Shown: positions 1-9,514, counted from the first letter of the stretch. The stretch: DNA of 43,784 bases from Thermoanaerobaculum aquaticum (GCF_000687145.1 NZ_JMFG01000009.1:1-43784), one strand, 5' to 3'. Notes: generated by a model not told the origin, from the sequence alone. Numbers and translations are program-made.

Positions 1-1952
1 CCCGCCTGCAAGCGGCGGGGCCGGTGGCTGCGGAAGGCTCGGTGTTGACCTTTCCCGGCGAGCTCCCCGATTCCTACTGGAGCTTAAGCCGGGAGGGAGT
101 CATCCGCATCCTGCCCCAGGACGATGCGGTCACGCTTCCCCAGGTGGTCCCGCCGGTAACCGTTGCCCTCACCGACCGGTGGGGGCGGTGGCTGGCGGTG
201 GGGGATGGGGAAGGGCTTAAGGTTTACCGTCTTTCCCTTCGCCCTACCTTTGTGGGCCAGGAGCGCAAGCTCAAGCTGCGCGTGGGTTCGCCGCAGGTCT
301 CTCAGGCCAGGGATGTCAGGTTGCTTTCGGTGGGCGGGGATGGGGCTCCGGCGGTGGTGGGGGTTCAGGGAGGCACGACTTTCCTTTGGCAGGGAACCGG
401 GGAGGCGCTGGAGGCTAAGACTTTGGCCCCCCGCGAAGGGCAAGCGGCGGCGGTAAGCGAAGCGGGGGACCGGGTGTGGTTAGCCACCGACCGGGAGCTT
501 TCCGTATGGGATGGCAACGGAACCCTTCTGGCCACCGCTCCGCTGCCGGCGGCGGTCACCGCCATGAGCTTGCTTTTGGGTGATAGCACCTGTCTCGTGG
601 GGGATGGGCAAGGGACTGTGCGGGCCTTTGGTCTCTATCAGGAAGCCAGCGGCTTTCTTTTGGAGCCCTTTGCTTTCTTCCCCGGCCCGGGGCCGGTGTT
701 GGGGCTTGCCCCTTCTCCCCGTACCAAGGCCTTTGCCGTGCTGCGTCCGGGTCTTATCCAGGTGGACTACCTCACCAGCGGCAAGGTGTTAGCGCAAAGG
801 GCGGTTCCGGAAGCGGCACGGGCTGGCCTGGCCTTTTCCCCCCGGGGGGAGCGGCTGTTTGTGGCCGAAACCTCCGGGCGCATCCACGTGTTAACCGCCG
901 ATCTTGGCCACCCCGAGGCCACCCTGGGGACGCTCTTTGGCAAGGTGCGCTACGAGGGCTACCGACACGCTTCCTGGACCTGGCAATCCACCGGTGGCAG
1001 CAACGCCTTTGAGCCCAAGCTCTCGCTGGTGCCTTTGATCTTTGGCTCCTTCAAAGGGGCCTTTTACGCCATGCTCTTTTCCGCACCCTTGGGTTTTTTG
1101 GCAGCGTTGTACACCAGCCAGTTTGCCCCGCTCCGGCTTCGCCAGTGGGTGAAGCCCATGGTGGAGCTCTTGGCGGGGGTGCCTTCGGTGGTGGTGGGGT
1201 TTGTGGCGGCCCTGGTGTTGGCCCCCTGGCTTTCCCGGCATTTGGCGTCGGTGATGCTGGCGCTTTTGGTCATTCCCGTGACCTTGCTGACCGCCGGCTG
1301 GCTGTGCGAGCTGCGCCCCCGCCCCTGGCAGCTACGCGTGCAACAGCGCTGGGAGCGCCTCTTCACCCTGGGGCTTTTGGCAGTGGCGCTGGTTCTCGTT
1401 TGGTTTTTGGCGCCGGCGGTGGAGCAGCTGCTGTTTCCGGGTGGGCTTCTGGAGTTCTTGCACAGCAAACTGGGGGTTTCCTACGACCAGAGGAACGCTT
1501 TGGTCACCGGCTTTGCCCTGGGCTTTGCGGTGCTGCCGGTGATCTTCACCCTGGCCGAGGACGCCTTGAGCAACGTACCGGAAAGCTTGGTGAACGCCGC
1601 CCTCAGCCTGGGGGCCTCCCGGGCGCGGGCGGCCTGGACCGTGGTGGTGCCGGCGGCGGCTCCCGGCCTGGTGGCCGCCTTGCTCCTGGGGTTTGGGCGG
1701 GCGGTGGGGGAAACCATGATCGTGCTCATGGCTTCGGGTAACGCGCCGGTGCTTTCCTTTTCGCCGTTTTCCGGCATGCGCACCATGGCAGCCTGCATTG
1801 CCGTGGAGCTGCCGGAAGCGGCGTACGGTGAAACCCTGTACCGCGTTTTGCTGCTGGTGGCGCTGCTGCTCTTTGCCTTTACCTTGGCCACCAACCTTTT
1901 GGGGCAACGGGTGGCGCGGAGCCTACGCCGCCGCTTTGGGGTGACGCCATGA
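1..1952 (+). CDS. pstC: PstC phosphate permease, long form (5' partial)
   Basis: This is a membrane subunit of the high-affinity phosphate ABC importer. The reading frame is open to the left window edge, so the start and probably a first membrane segment are missing; a GTG at 24 would leave the sensor-like domain without an anchor. About the first 310 visible residues look like repeated beta-strand blades (a WD40/propeller-like module, with recurring G-D-G and L-A-V-G-D-G turns), as in the long PstC of gammaproteobacteria. The permease part follows from about residue 335, with several membrane helices. A cytoplasmic EAA loop lies around residues 518-545 (ALSLGASRARAAW) and is followed by GRAVGETM, typical of PstC. 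The stop overlaps the pstA start as ATGA. Family assignment is secure; the propeller fold is inferred from residue pattern only. No pstS is visible and it may lie upstream of the window. Confidence 0.88.
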   Translation, partial: RLQAAGPVAAEGSVLTFPGELPDSYWSLSREGVIRILPQDDAVTLPQVVPPVTVALTDRWGRWLAVGDGEGLKVYRLSLRPTFVGQERKLKLRVGSPQVSQARDVRLLSVGGDGAPAVVGVQGGTTFLWQGTGEALEAKTLAPREGQAAAVSEAGDRVWLATDRELSVWDGNGTLLATAPLPAAVTAMSLLLGDSTCLVGDGQGTVRAFGLYQEASGFLLEPFAFFPGPGPVLGLAPSPRTKAFAVLRPGLIQVDYLTSGKVLAQRAVPEAARAGLAFSPRGERLFVAETSGRIHVLTADLGHPEATLGTLFGKVRYEGYRHASWTWQSTGGSNAFEPKLSLVPLIFGSFKGAFYAMLFSAPLGFLAALYTSQFAPLRLRQWVKPMVELLAGVPSVVVGFVAALVLAPWLSRHLASVMLALLVIPVTLLTAGWLCELRPRPWQLRVQQRWERLFTLGLLAVALVLVWFLAPAVEQLLFPGGLLEFLHSKLGVSYDQRNALVTGFALGFAVLPVIFTLAEDALSNVPESLVNAALSLGASRARAAWTVVVPAAAPGLVAALLLGFGRAVGETMIVLMASGNAPVLSFSPFSGMRTMAACIAVELPEAAYGETLYRVLLLVALLLFAFTLATNLLGQRVARSLRRRFGVTP

Positions 1953-3451
1953 AGGCGCCGCGTCTGGTGGTGGGGGAGGACCTTCCCGGGCGTTTCCTCT
2001 CCGCGGCCGCCCTGGTCCTGTCGCTGGGGCTCATGCTTGGTCTGGCGCTGCTGGTGGCGTGGGGAGCTGGCTGGGGCTTCTGGCCTAAGCCCCTGGAGCT
2101 TTTCACTCTGGCCGATGGCAGCAAGCTCCTGGGGGAGCGGTGGGATCGGGAACCGGACCCTGCGGGGGGAGGTTTCCGCTTTCGGCTGAAGGTGGGCAAC
2201 CGGGACCTCTGGGGCAGCGATTTTCGCGTGGTGCGGAAAGCCCAGGTGGTGAAGGTGGAAAAACCGGCGGACGCCTGGGCATTGGAGCGCTGGGAGTACG
2301 GGGACTTTTACGGCTTTTTGCTGGGTCTGGAGGTGGACGGCAAGACCTTGGATGCCCAGGATCCAGGCCTGGAGCGGGAGCTGCACGCGAAGCTCCGGGA
2401 GGTAGCAGCCCTCAAAAAGCAAGCCGACCGCTTAGCCGCCAGGCTGGCAAGGCAAGCCCAGGCTTCCGAGGAGGAGCTTTTGAGGCTTTCCCGCCTTCAG
2501 GAGGCGCAGCAGGGATGTAGCCTGCTTTTGGCTGCCGCCAGCGGTGAGCGCAAGCACATCCCCTGCGCCCAGGTGGTGCACGCCCGAGCCGTCAACCGCC
2601 TGGGCTTTTGGGGGAGGCTGAAGGTTTTTGCCGGGCGGTGGCTGGAGTTTGTGAGCGCCGAGCCCCGGGAGTCCAACACCGAGGGGGGGATCTTCCCGGC
2701 CCTCTTTGGCACCTCGCTTTTGGTTTTGCTCATGACCGTGGGGGTGGTGCCCCTGGGGGTTCTCACCGCCATTTACCTGCGGGAGTACGCCCGGGACAAC
2801 CGCTTCACCCGCGCCGTGAGGCTGGCCGTTTCTACCCTGGCCGGCGTTCCCTCCATCGTCTTTGGCGCCTTTGGGCTGGCGTTTTTCGTTTACACGGTGG
2901 GGGGCACCGTGGACAAGCTGTTCTTCGCCGGCTCCCTGCCCACCCCAACCTTTGGCACTGGGGGCATCCTCTGGGCTTCCGCCACCCTGGCTTTGCTCAC
3001 GCTGCCGGTGGTGGTGGTGGCCACCGAGGAGGGCCTGGCCGCCGCGCCGGTGGAGGTGCGGGAGGGGGCCCAGGCGTTGGGGGCCACCCGCTGGGAAACC
3101 CTGTGGCACGTGGTCCTGCCTTACGCCAAGCCGGGGATTTACACGGGGATGATTTTGGCAGTGGCCCGGGCCGCCGGGGAGGTGGCGCCGCTCATGCTCA
3201 CCGGCGTGGTCAAGCTGGCTCCCGCCCTGCCCCTGGATAGCTCCCCGCCGTTTTTCCACTTGGAGCGCAAGTTCATGCACTTGGGCTTCCACATTTACGA
3301 CGTGGGCTTCCAGTCCCCCAACGTGGAGGCAGCCCGTCCGGTGGTTTTTGCCACCACCTTGGTGCTTTTGCTGCTGGTGGTTTTGCTTAACCTCCTGGCG
3401 TTGATCCTGCGCAACCGGGCGCGGACCCGGGTCATGAGCCAAACCTTATGA
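1949..3451 (+). CDS. pstA: PstA phosphate permease, long form
   Basis: This is the second membrane subunit of the phosphate importer, pairing with PstC in the inner membrane. The protein has 500 residues, longer than the roughly 290-residue E. coli PstA. The extra length is a hydrophilic insert between membrane helix 1 (about residues 15-40) and the permease core, which begins near residue 245; it includes a charged, coiled-coil-like stretch around 145-185. The EAA loop lies around residues 365-395 (AQALGATRWETLWHVVLP) and is followed by VARAAGEVAPLM, the PstA counterpart of the PstC GRAVGET motif. The start ATG overlaps the pstC stop and the stop overlaps the next ATG, both as ATGA, which suggests translational coupling. 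Long PstC and long PstA usually occur together, as here. Confidence 0.9.
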   Translation: MKAPRLVVGEDLPGRFLSAAALVLSLGLMLGLALLVAWGAGWGFWPKPLELFTLADGSKLLGERWDREPDPAGGGFRFRLKVGNRDLWGSDFRVVRKAQVVKVEKPADAWALERWEYGDFYGFLLGLEVDGKTLDAQDPGLERELHAKLREVAALKKQADRLAARLARQAQASEEELLRLSRLQEAQQGCSLLLAAASGERKHIPCAQVVHARAVNRLGFWGRLKVFAGRWLEFVSAEPRESNTEGGIFPALFGTSLLVLLMTVGVVPLGVLTAIYLREYARDNRFTRAVRLAVSTLAGVPSIVFGAFGLAFFVYTVGGTVDKLFFAGSLPTPTFGTGGILWASATLALLTLPVVVVATEEGLAAAPVEVREGAQALGATRWETLWHVVLPYAKPGIYTGMILAVARAAGEVAPLMLTGVVKLAPALPLDSSPPFFHLERKFMHLGFHIYDVGFQSPNVEAARPVVFATTLVLLLLVVLLNLLALILRNRARTRVMSQTL

Positions 3452-4203
3452 GCGCCGCCCTGGAGTGTCGGGACCTGCGGGCCGGGTTTGGCGAGCATAC
3501 GGTGCTGCGGGGGGTCACGCTTTCGGTTCCCAGCGGCGGGGTGACCGCTGTTATGGGTCCTTCCGGTTGCGGTAAGTCCACCCTTTTGCGCTGCTTTAAC
3601 CGCATGAACGACCACCTGCCGGGGTTTTTCCATCAAGGGGAGGTGCGGGCCCTGGGCCGGGACGTTTACGACCCTTCCTGGCCGGTGGACAGCTTGCGCT
3701 TTGCCGTGGGGATGGTGTTCCAAAAACCCAACCCCTTCCCCATGAGCATTGCCGACAACGTGCTCTTTGGCCCCCGGCTTTTGGGCATTCGCCAGCGTCA
3801 GGAGCTTTCGGAGATCCTGGAAAGCTCGTTGCGGGCTGCGCACCTCTGGGACGAGGTGAAGGATGCCCTCCACGCATCGGCGCTTAAGCTTTCGGGAGGG
3901 CAGCAGCAGCGCTTGTGCATTGCCCGGGCGCTGGCCTGCAAGCCGCAGGTCTTGCTTTTGGACGAGCCTTCCTCAGCTTTGGACCCCATTGCCACCGCCC
4001 GTTTGGAAGAAACGGTTCTGGACCTTGCCTCCCGCATCACCGTGCTGTGGGTGACCCACGACCTCCAGCAGGCGGCGCGGGTTTCGCAACACGTGGCATT
4101 CTTGTACATGGGCGAGCTGGTGGAGGAGGGGCCTACCGCAGAGGTTTTTGCCAACCCCCGAAACGAGCTCACCGAGCGTTACCTCACCGGGAGGTTCGGC
4201 TAG
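3448..4203 (+). CDS. pstB: PstB phosphate transporter ATPase (first copy)
   Basis: This is the ATP-hydrolysing subunit that powers phosphate import through PstCA. It has 251 residues, normal for PstB. The Walker A motif GPSGCGKS lies at residues 37-44, the ABC signature LSGGQQQR near 148-155, the Walker B LLLDEPSSALD near 168-178, and the switch histidine is in VTHD near 200. The block CFNRMND after Walker A and the sequence FPMSIADNV after the Q-loop are typical of PstB rather than of other ABC ATPases. It overlaps pstA by ATGA and is followed after nine bases by phoU. A second, clearly different PstB lies just past phoU. Confidence 0.93.
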   Translation: MSAALECRDLRAGFGEHTVLRGVTLSVPSGGVTAVMGPSGCGKSTLLRCFNRMNDHLPGFFHQGEVRALGRDVYDPSWPVDSLRFAVGMVFQKPNPFPMSIADNVLFGPRLLGIRQRQELSEILESSLRAAHLWDEVKDALHASALKLSGGQQQRLCIARALACKPQVLLLDEPSSALDPIATARLEETVLDLASRITVLWVTHDLQQAARVSQHVAFLYMGELVEEGPTAEVFANPRNELTERYLTGRFG

Positions 4204-4212
4204 GAGGTAGTG

Positions 4213-4887
4213 ATGGAGCGGCCCATTGACCTGGAACTCAAAAAGCTCAAAGAGCAGCTGCTCACCATGGCGGGGGAAGTGGAGCAGCAGCTTTCTCTTG
4301 CGGTGCGCTCGCTGGTGGAGAGGGACTCACCAGCGGCGCAGGAGGTGATTGCTGCCGACGAACGGGTGGACCGGCGGGAAAAGGAGGTGGACCGCACGGC
4401 GGTGGAAATCATCGTGCGGGAAAGGCCGCTGGCCTCGGACCTGCGGCTCGTCATCACCGCCACCAAGATTGCCCCCGATTTGGAGCGGGTGGGGGACCAT
4501 GCGGTGAACATTGCCGAGCAAGCGCTGGTGTTGAACCGCATGCCTCCCCTGAAGCCCTTTGTGACCTTGCCGCGCATGGCCGACATTGCCAAGGAAATGC
4601 TGCGGCAGGCGCTCACCGCTTACGTGGAGCACGACGCTTCTCTGGCCCGTCAGGTCATCGCCCGCGACGATGTGGTGGATGCCCTCCACGAGGAGGTTTT
4701 CCGCGAGCTTTTAACTTACATGCTGGGGGATCCGCAAACCATCCCCCGTGCCCTGGCTTTGATCCTGATCACCCGTTCCTTGGAGCGCATTGCCGACCAA
4801 GCCACCAACATTGCCGAGCAAGTGGTGTACCTGGTGGAGGGGCAGGACATCCGCCACGTTCATGGAGGTGAGGGGGCCGGTGCCTGA
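4213..4887 (+). CDS. phoU: PhoU phosphate signalling regulator
   Basis: PhoU is a peripheral cytoplasmic protein that links the Pst transporter to the PhoR kinase and holds phosphate-starvation signalling off when phosphate is plentiful. The 224-residue protein shows the family's internal duplication, two three-helix halves each carrying an acidic metal-binding signature: [15 protein letters not shown] in the first and [15 protein letters not shown] in the second. A GTG at 4210 lies in frame just before the ATG at 4213. The AGGAGG at 4202-4207 sits five bases before the ATG but only two before the GTG, so the ATG is preferred. The position between two pstB genes and directly before phoB-phoR fits its signalling role. 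Confidence 0.93.
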   Translation: MERPIDLELKKLKEQLLTMAGEVEQQLSLAVRSLVERDSPAAQEVIAADERVDRREKEVDRTAVEIIVRERPLASDLRLVITATKIAPDLERVGDHAVNIAEQALVLNRMPPLKPFVTLPRMADIAKEMLRQALTAYVEHDASLARQVIARDDVVDALHEEVFRELLTYMLGDPQTIPRALALILITRSLERIADQATNIAEQVVYLVEGQDIRHVHGGEGAGA

Positions 4888-5641
4888 GGCGGTGCGCTTT
4901 TCGCTGCAAAACCTCACCTGTGCCTACAGCGGGAAGGTGGTGGTGCGGGGGGTCAGCCTGGACATTCCCGCTTCCGGGGTAACGGCGTTTATTGGCCCTT
5001 CCGGGTGCGGCAAATCCACGATCCTGCGCTGCCTCAACCGCATGAACGATGTGGTTCCTGGCTTTTCCTTAAGCGGCCGGGTGCTCCTGGATGGGGAGGA
5101 CCTCTACGGCGACTCCCAGGACCCGGTGCTCATACGCCGGCGGGTGGGGATGGTGTTCCAGCGCTCCAACCCTTTTCCCACTTCCATCTTCAACAACGTG
5201 GCCTACGGCCTAAAGCTGCACTTCAAGCTCACCCGCGCGGAGCTGGAGCTGGAGGTGGAGCAGGCTCTGCGGGCAGCAGCGCTTTGGGACGAGGTGAAGG
5301 ACCGCCTGCACACCCCGGCCATGAGGCTTTCCGGGGGGCAACAGCAGCGCCTCTGCCTGGCCCGGGCCCTGGCGGTGAAACCCGAGGTCATGCTCTTCGA
5401 TGAGCCGGCCTCCGCCTTGGATCCGGTGGCCACCGCCAAGGTGGAGGAGTTGGTGATGGAGCTGGGGCGCCAAATGACGGTGGTGATCGTGACCCACAAC
5501 CTGGCCCAGGCCAGCCGGGTGGCGGACCGTACCGCGTTTTTCCTGCGCGGGGAGCTTATCGAGTTCAACCGCACCGTGGATCTCTTCACCAACCCCCAAC
5601 GCCCGGAAACCGAGGCGTACCTCTTGGGGAGGGTTTCGTGA
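4880..5641 (+). CDS. pstB: PstB phosphate transporter ATPase (second copy)
   Basis: This is a second PstB-type ATPase in the same operon. Walker A GPSGCGKS lies near residues 39-46, and LRCLNRMND follows it. The signature LSGGQQQR, a Walker B variant [12 protein letters not shown] and VTHN as the switch region are all present, so it should be catalytically competent. I chose the GTG at 4880, which overlaps the phoU stop by eight bases and has GGAGG at 4864-4868 upstream. An ATG at 4862 is in frame and possible but lacks a good ribosome site. The two PstB copies share most motifs but differ across their length (for example FGPRLLGIRQRQ against [12 protein letters not shown]), so this is not a recent duplication. 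It ends with a GTGA overlap into phoB. Confidence 0.9.
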   Translation: MPEAVRFSLQNLTCAYSGKVVVRGVSLDIPASGVTAFIGPSGCGKSTILRCLNRMNDVVPGFSLSGRVLLDGEDLYGDSQDPVLIRRRVGMVFQRSNPFPTSIFNNVAYGLKLHFKLTRAELELEVEQALRAAALWDEVKDRLHTPAMRLSGGQQQRLCLARALAVKPEVMLFDEPASALDPVATAKVEELVMELGRQMTVVIVTHNLAQASRVADRTAFFLRGELIEFNRTVDLFTNPQRPETEAYLLGRVS

Positions 5642-6324
5642 GCAAAAGGGTTTTCCTGGTGGAAGACGACCCGGACATTGCCCAGCTGGTGCGCTCCCGC
5701 CTGGAAAAAAGCGGGGAGTTTTCGGTGCGGGTTTTTGCCCGCGGCAGCGAGTTCCTGCAGGCCTTTGAGGAGGAGCTTCCCGATGTGGTGATCCTGGATT
5801 TGGCCCTGCCCGACACCGACGGCCTCACCCTCTGCCGGGAGCTGCGCAGTTGGGACACCACCCGCACCTTGCCCATCCTCATGCTCACCGCCCGCTCCGG
5901 GGAGGCGGATCGGGTGACGGGCCTGTCCTTGGGGGCCGATGACTACCTGGTGAAGCCCTTTTCCTTGGCGGAGCTGGAGGCGCGGGTGAAGGCCCTCTTG
6001 CGGCGGGTGGGCTGGGAGCGGGGGACCGCCGAGGAGCGCTACCAGGATCGGCGCTTGGCGGTGGATGCCGGCAGCTTCCAGGTGCTCTTGGACGGCCAGC
6101 CGGTGCACCTCACCCGCCGGGAGTTTTCGCTTCTCTGGTACCTCATCAACTTGAAGGGGAGGGTGGCCAGCCGGGAGCACATCCTGGATGCGGTTTGGGG
6201 GTTGGCCTCCTCGGTGGATGCCCGCACCGTGGACGCCCACATCCGCACCTTGCGGAAAAAGCTGGGGGATGAGGTCATCGAAACGGTGCTGGGCGTGGGC
6301 TACCGTTTCCGAGGGTGGCCGTGA
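5638..6324 (+). CDS. phoB: PhoB-like response regulator
   Basis: This is a DNA-binding response regulator of the OmpR/PhoB class that should activate phosphate-starvation genes when phosphorylated by the kinase encoded next to it. It has 228 residues. The receiver domain carries the acidic pair in VEDD (residues 9-11), the phospho-acceptor D54 in [12 protein letters not shown], the threonine in MLTAR and the lysine in DDYLVKPF. A winged-helix output domain follows from about residue 130, with the recognisable [10 protein letters not shown] and [13 protein letters not shown] segments. The GTG start overlaps the pstB stop as GTGA. The PhoB call rests on the class plus the pst-phoU context. Confidence 0.9.
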   Translation: MSKRVFLVEDDPDIAQLVRSRLEKSGEFSVRVFARGSEFLQAFEEELPDVVILDLALPDTDGLTLCRELRSWDTTRTLPILMLTARSGEADRVTGLSLGADDYLVKPFSLAELEARVKALLRRVGWERGTAEERYQDRRLAVDAGSFQVLLDGQPVHLTRREFSLLWYLINLKGRVASREHILDAVWGLASSVDARTVDAHIRTLRKKLGDEVIETVLGVGYRFRGWP

Positions 6325-8009
6325 GCTTTCGCTTCCGGCTGGCCCTTTCCGTGGCGGTTTTGGCCTTTGGCGTGGGCCTTGTGGTGCTGTTTGGCGCTTC
6401 TTCCCAATGGGAGAGGGCGCACCGCAGGGAAAAGGAAGCTCATCTTCGCAGCGCGGCCCGGCAGCTGGTGGCGCAGCTGCCGGAGCTTTTGCGTGTGCCA
6501 CCGGAAACCCGCCACCGGCGGGCGGGGGAGCTGGGGGCGCTCATGGGGCTGCGGGTGACGCTGGTGGCCGCCGACGGCACGGTGGTGGCCGACTCCCGGG
6601 TGCCTTACGCCCACCTCCCGCTTTTGGAAAACCACGGGCAGCGTCCGGAGGTGCGCCGGGCGCTGGAGCTGGGGGAGGGTTCCGCCCACCGCCGTTCCGC
6701 GACCACTGGCGTTTTCACGTGGTACCTGGCTTTACGGACGGAGGAGCAGGGTCAGGCCTGGGTGGTTCGGGTGGCGGAGGAAGAAGGCGCGCCTTCCTTT
6801 CCGTGGTTGTGGCTTCTTCCCTTGGCCGCGGCTTCAGCAGGGGTGGGGTGGTTGGCCCAGCGGCTCTTGGCCTCCTGGCAGCGGGAGATTTACCAGCACC
6901 TCGCCCCTTGGTGTGAGCTCCCCGCCAGCGCCGAAACCCCAGCGGTGGCCTACGAAGCCGACCGTCGTTTTCGCAAGCTCAAAGAAGAGGCCACCCGGGA
7001 GCTGGAGGCGTGCCGCCAAGCTCTTTCCCGGGTGGTGGAAGGGGTGGTGCTTTTGGACCGGGAGCAGGTGGTGCGCTTTGCCAACCCCGCTGCCCTGGAG
7101 CTTTTGGGCAAGCTCCCCGAAGGCGAGCCCCTTTGGGAGCACTGCCAAAACCCTCAGCTTTTGGCGCTGGTGGGCGAGGGCCTGGCGGGAGCGGAAAGCC
7201 GGCACGGCGAGGTCACCCACCAGGGGCGAACCCTGGCGGTGACGCTCACCTCCCTGCAGCACCCGGTGCTGGCCCTGGGGCTTTTGGTGCGGGACATTTC
7301 GCCGCAAGCCCGGTTTGAAGCGGCGCGGCGGGCCTTCGTGGCGGACCTCGCCCACGAGCTGCGCACGCCGGTGACGGTTTTGGGCGGCGTGCTGGAGGAG
7401 CTGAAGGACCGGGGGGTCGCTCCGGAGCTTGCCGACATGCTGGGCCGCCAGGTGAAGCGGCTCTCCCGCTTTGCCGCCGACCTGGAAGAGCTGGTGCGCA
7501 TCGAAACCGGCCGCCTGCAGCTGGAGCTGGCGCCGGTGGAGCTTTTGGCCCTGGCCCGGGAGGTGGCGGCGGACTTTGCCCCGCACGCCCAGGCCCGGGG
7601 GGTGAGCCTGGCGGTGGGAGGGGAGCCGGTGACGATCACCACCGACCGCCTGCGCTTGGCCCAGGTGGTCTCCAACCTGGTGGACAACGCCATCCGCTAC
7701 AACCGCCCAGGGGGGTCCGCCACCGTCCGGGTTGCCCCCCACCAGGAAGGGGCCCAGCTGGTGGTGGAGGACACCGGTTTAGGCATTCCGGAAAGCGAAA
7801 TCCCCTTGGTGTTCCAGAGGTTTTACCGGGTTCGCCGGGGGGAAGCCGAAGCCACCGGCTCTGGGCTGGGGCTTGCCATCGTCAAGCACCTGGTGGCCCG
7901 CCTTGGGGGCCGGGTGCACCTGGCTTCCAAGCTGGGGGAGGGAACCCGGGTGACGGTGGAGCTGCCGGCCAAAGCTTCTAGCGAGCTTCCCGCTCCTTCA
8001 AGGCCTTAA
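6321..8009 (+). CDS. phoR: PhoR-like sensor histidine kinase
   Basis: This is a membrane sensor kinase, partner of the PhoB-like regulator. The protein has 562 residues from the GTG at 6321, which overlaps the phoB stop as GTGA and has GAGG six bases upstream; a GTG at 6315 is also in frame. One membrane helix lies near residues 7-25 and a second near 160-180, flanking an extracytoplasmic region of about 130 residues that is longer than in E. coli PhoR. A PAS-like segment (GVVLLDREQVVRFANPAALELLG) precedes the phospho-acceptor H345 in ADLAHELRTPV. The ATP-binding domain shows the N box LVDNAIRYN, the G1 box VEDTGLGIP, the F box VFQRFYR and the G2 box GSGLGLAI. Its 3' end overlaps the 3' end of the S1 gene on the other strand by 32 bases. 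Confidence 0.9.
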   Translation: MSFRFRLALSVAVLAFGVGLVVLFGASSQWERAHRREKEAHLRSAARQLVAQLPELLRVPPETRHRRAGELGALMGLRVTLVAADGTVVADSRVPYAHLPLLENHGQRPEVRRALELGEGSAHRRSATTGVFTWYLALRTEEQGQAWVVRVAEEEGAPSFPWLWLLPLAAASAGVGWLAQRLLASWQREIYQHLAPWCELPASAETPAVAYEADRRFRKLKEEATRELEACRQALSRVVEGVVLLDREQVVRFANPAALELLGKLPEGEPLWEHCQNPQLLALVGEGLAGAESRHGEVTHQGRTLAVTLTSLQHPVLALGLLVRDISPQARFEAARRAFVADLAHELRTPVTVLGGVLEELKDRGVAPELADMLGRQVKRLSRFAADLEELVRIETGRLQLELAPVELLALAREVAADFAPHAQARGVSLAVGGEPVTITTDRLRLAQVVSNLVDNAIRYNRPGGSATVRVAPHQEGAQLVVEDTGLGIPESEIPLVFQRFYRVRRGEAEATGSGLGLAIVKHLVARLGGRVHLASKLGEGTRVTVELPAKASSELPAPSRP

Positions 8010-9402
8010 GCAGGGCCATGCCGAAGGCGGTGACCTGCGGCTCGGGCTTGGCCTTCTTTTCCTCCGCCCACTGCCGGAACTCCTTGGAGGCTTTCTTTTC
8101 CTTGGCCTTCTTGACCGAAAGCGAAAGCCGCCGCTGGGAGGGGTCCACGCTTAGCACCACCGCGGCTACCCGCGTACCCGGGAGGAAGGTCTCGGCCAGC
8201 GACTTGCCCTTGGGGACGTCGCTTTCGGAAGCGGGGATGAGGGCTTCCAGGCCGGGCTCCAGCTCCACGAACACCCCGAAGGGCGCAATGCGGTCCACGG
8301 TGCCTTCCACCAGGGTTCCCTCGGGGTAGCGCTCCCGGGCGTCGGCCCAGGGGTCGGAGGTGGCCACCGGACGCAAGCTCAAGCCAATACGCCGGCGCTC
8401 CACATCCACTTCCCGCACAAAGCCTTTGATTTCTTGCCCCACAGCCAAGGAGGGGTCGTCCAAGCTCATCCCCGGCGGCAGCTGGGTTACGTGCAAAAGC
8501 CCATCCACCCCCTCAGGGAGCTCCACGAACACGCCAAACTCGGTCTTGCGGGCCACCCGGCCGCTAAACTCGCCGCCCACCTGGTAACGGCCGGCCACCT
8601 GCTCCCAGGGATCCGGTTGAAGGGCCTTGAGGGACAGGGCAATCCTCTCCTTTTCGCGATCGGCCTCGATGACCTTGACCTGGATCTTTTCCCCCACCTT
8701 GACCACCTGGGAAGGCTTTACCGGCTGCTTGTGGGAAAGCTCGGTGAGGTGAATCATGCCATCCACGCCACCCAAGTCCACGAACACCCCAAAGTCGCGG
8801 ATGGTTTTGACGGTGCCCTCGAGAACCGCCCCCACCTGGATCTTCTCCCAAGCCTGGCGCTTGGCTTCTTCCTTTTCTTCCAAAAGTACGGCCGCCCGGG
8901 AGACCACCATGGTGGAGAGGTCATCGGCCATTTCGGTGATCAAGAACATGAAGTTCTTGCCCAAATAGGCGTCCACGTTTTTGGGATAGCCCAGCTCCAT
9001 TTGCGAGTAAGGGCAAAAGGCGCGGATGCCGGCAATGGAAACGTCATAGCCGCCCTTGTTGCGGCCGGTGACCTTGCCCTGCACCGGGATGCGGTTGGCA
9101 AAGGGTCCTTTGAGCGCTTCCCGCTCCCGCCGTTCAATGGCCAGGCGGTGAGAAACCCTGAGCTCGGGGGCGGTGGCCACCACGATGGCCTCAAGGTTGT
9201 CGCCGGGGCGCAGCTCGCCCAACTCCGCCCGGTCCATGAGGGCCTCGGTCTTGCCACCCACGGCAATGAGAGCCACATCGCCGGAAACCGCCACAATTTG
9301 CCCCGAAACCAGTTGGCCGACCTGCAGTTCCTCGCTGGAAAAGCTCTCCGCCAAGGCCTCGAGGAAGCTTCCGTTTTGTTCTTGGTGATCCTGTTGCGTC
9401 AT
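7978..9402 (-). CDS. rpsA: 30S ribosomal protein S1, five-domain form
   Basis: S1 binds mRNA on the small ribosomal subunit and helps translation initiation. The 474-residue protein contains five S1 (OB-fold) repeats, recognisable by repeated G-x-V-x-x-I/x-x-F-G-V-F-V-x-L cores: IVAVSGDVALIAVGG, NKGGYDVSIAGIRAF, IRDFGVFVDLGGVDGMIH, KTEFGVFVELPEGVDGLLH and IAPFGVFVELEPGLEALIP. E. coli S1 has six, so this is a shorter type. The start was set at the ATG at 9402 because GAGGG lies seven bases upstream; the reading frame extends eight codons further without a ribosome site. The gene is monocistronic and runs convergently into phoR with no terminator between them. Confidence 0.88.
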   Translation of the reverse strand: MTQQDHQEQNGSFLEALAESFSSEELQVGQLVSGQIVAVSGDVALIAVGGKTEALMDRAELGELRPGDNLEAIVVATAPELRVSHRLAIERREREALKGPFANRIPVQGKVTGRNKGGYDVSIAGIRAFCPYSQMELGYPKNVDAYLGKNFMFLITEMADDLSTMVVSRAAVLLEEKEEAKRQAWEKIQVGAVLEGTVKTIRDFGVFVDLGGVDGMIHLTELSHKQPVKPSQVVKVGEKIQVKVIEADREKERIALSLKALQPDPWEQVAGRYQVGGEFSGRVARKTEFGVFVELPEGVDGLLHVTQLPPGMSLDDPSLAVGQEIKGFVREVDVERRRIGLSLRPVATSDPWADARERYPEGTLVEGTVDRIAPFGVFVELEPGLEALIPASESDVPKGKSLAETFLPGTRVAAVVLSVDPSQRRLSLSVKKAKEKKASKEFRQWAEEKKAKPEPQVTAFGMALLKALKEREAR

Positions 9403-9417
9403 GGGCTTTCCCTCATT

Positions 9418-9432
9418 CCGCCCCACGGGCGG
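9418..9432 (-). promoter_or_regulatory. Hairpin in the S1 mRNA leader
   Basis: CCGCCC and GGGCGG form a six-pair stem with a three-base loop close to the predicted 5' end of the S1 transcript, just ahead of the ribosome-binding site. It could influence initiation or mRNA stability; that role is inference. Confidence 0.4.
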
Positions 9433-9439
9433 GGTAGGT

Positions 9440-9445
9440 ATTCTA
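9440..9445 (-). promoter_or_regulatory. Candidate -10 element for rpsA (TAGAAT)
   Basis: On the minus strand TAGAAT matches the sigma-70 -10 hexamer at five of six positions and would give a leader of about 30 bases for S1. No convincing -35 hexamer is seen. The same TAGAAT word occurs ahead of two other genes here (30516-30521 minus, 39858-39863 plus). Confidence 0.4.
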
Positions 9446-9514
9446 CACCATCCTTCTGGCCTTCGCCGAGGGCGGCTGGCATTTTCCGCCTGGATTGCGG
9501 GTTACACTTCCCGG

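Noticed and set aside
1-19. Hairpin CCCGCC/GGCGGG at the window edge as a terminator before pstC
   Set aside because: No T run follows and the pstC frame is open through it, so it is probably coding sequence.
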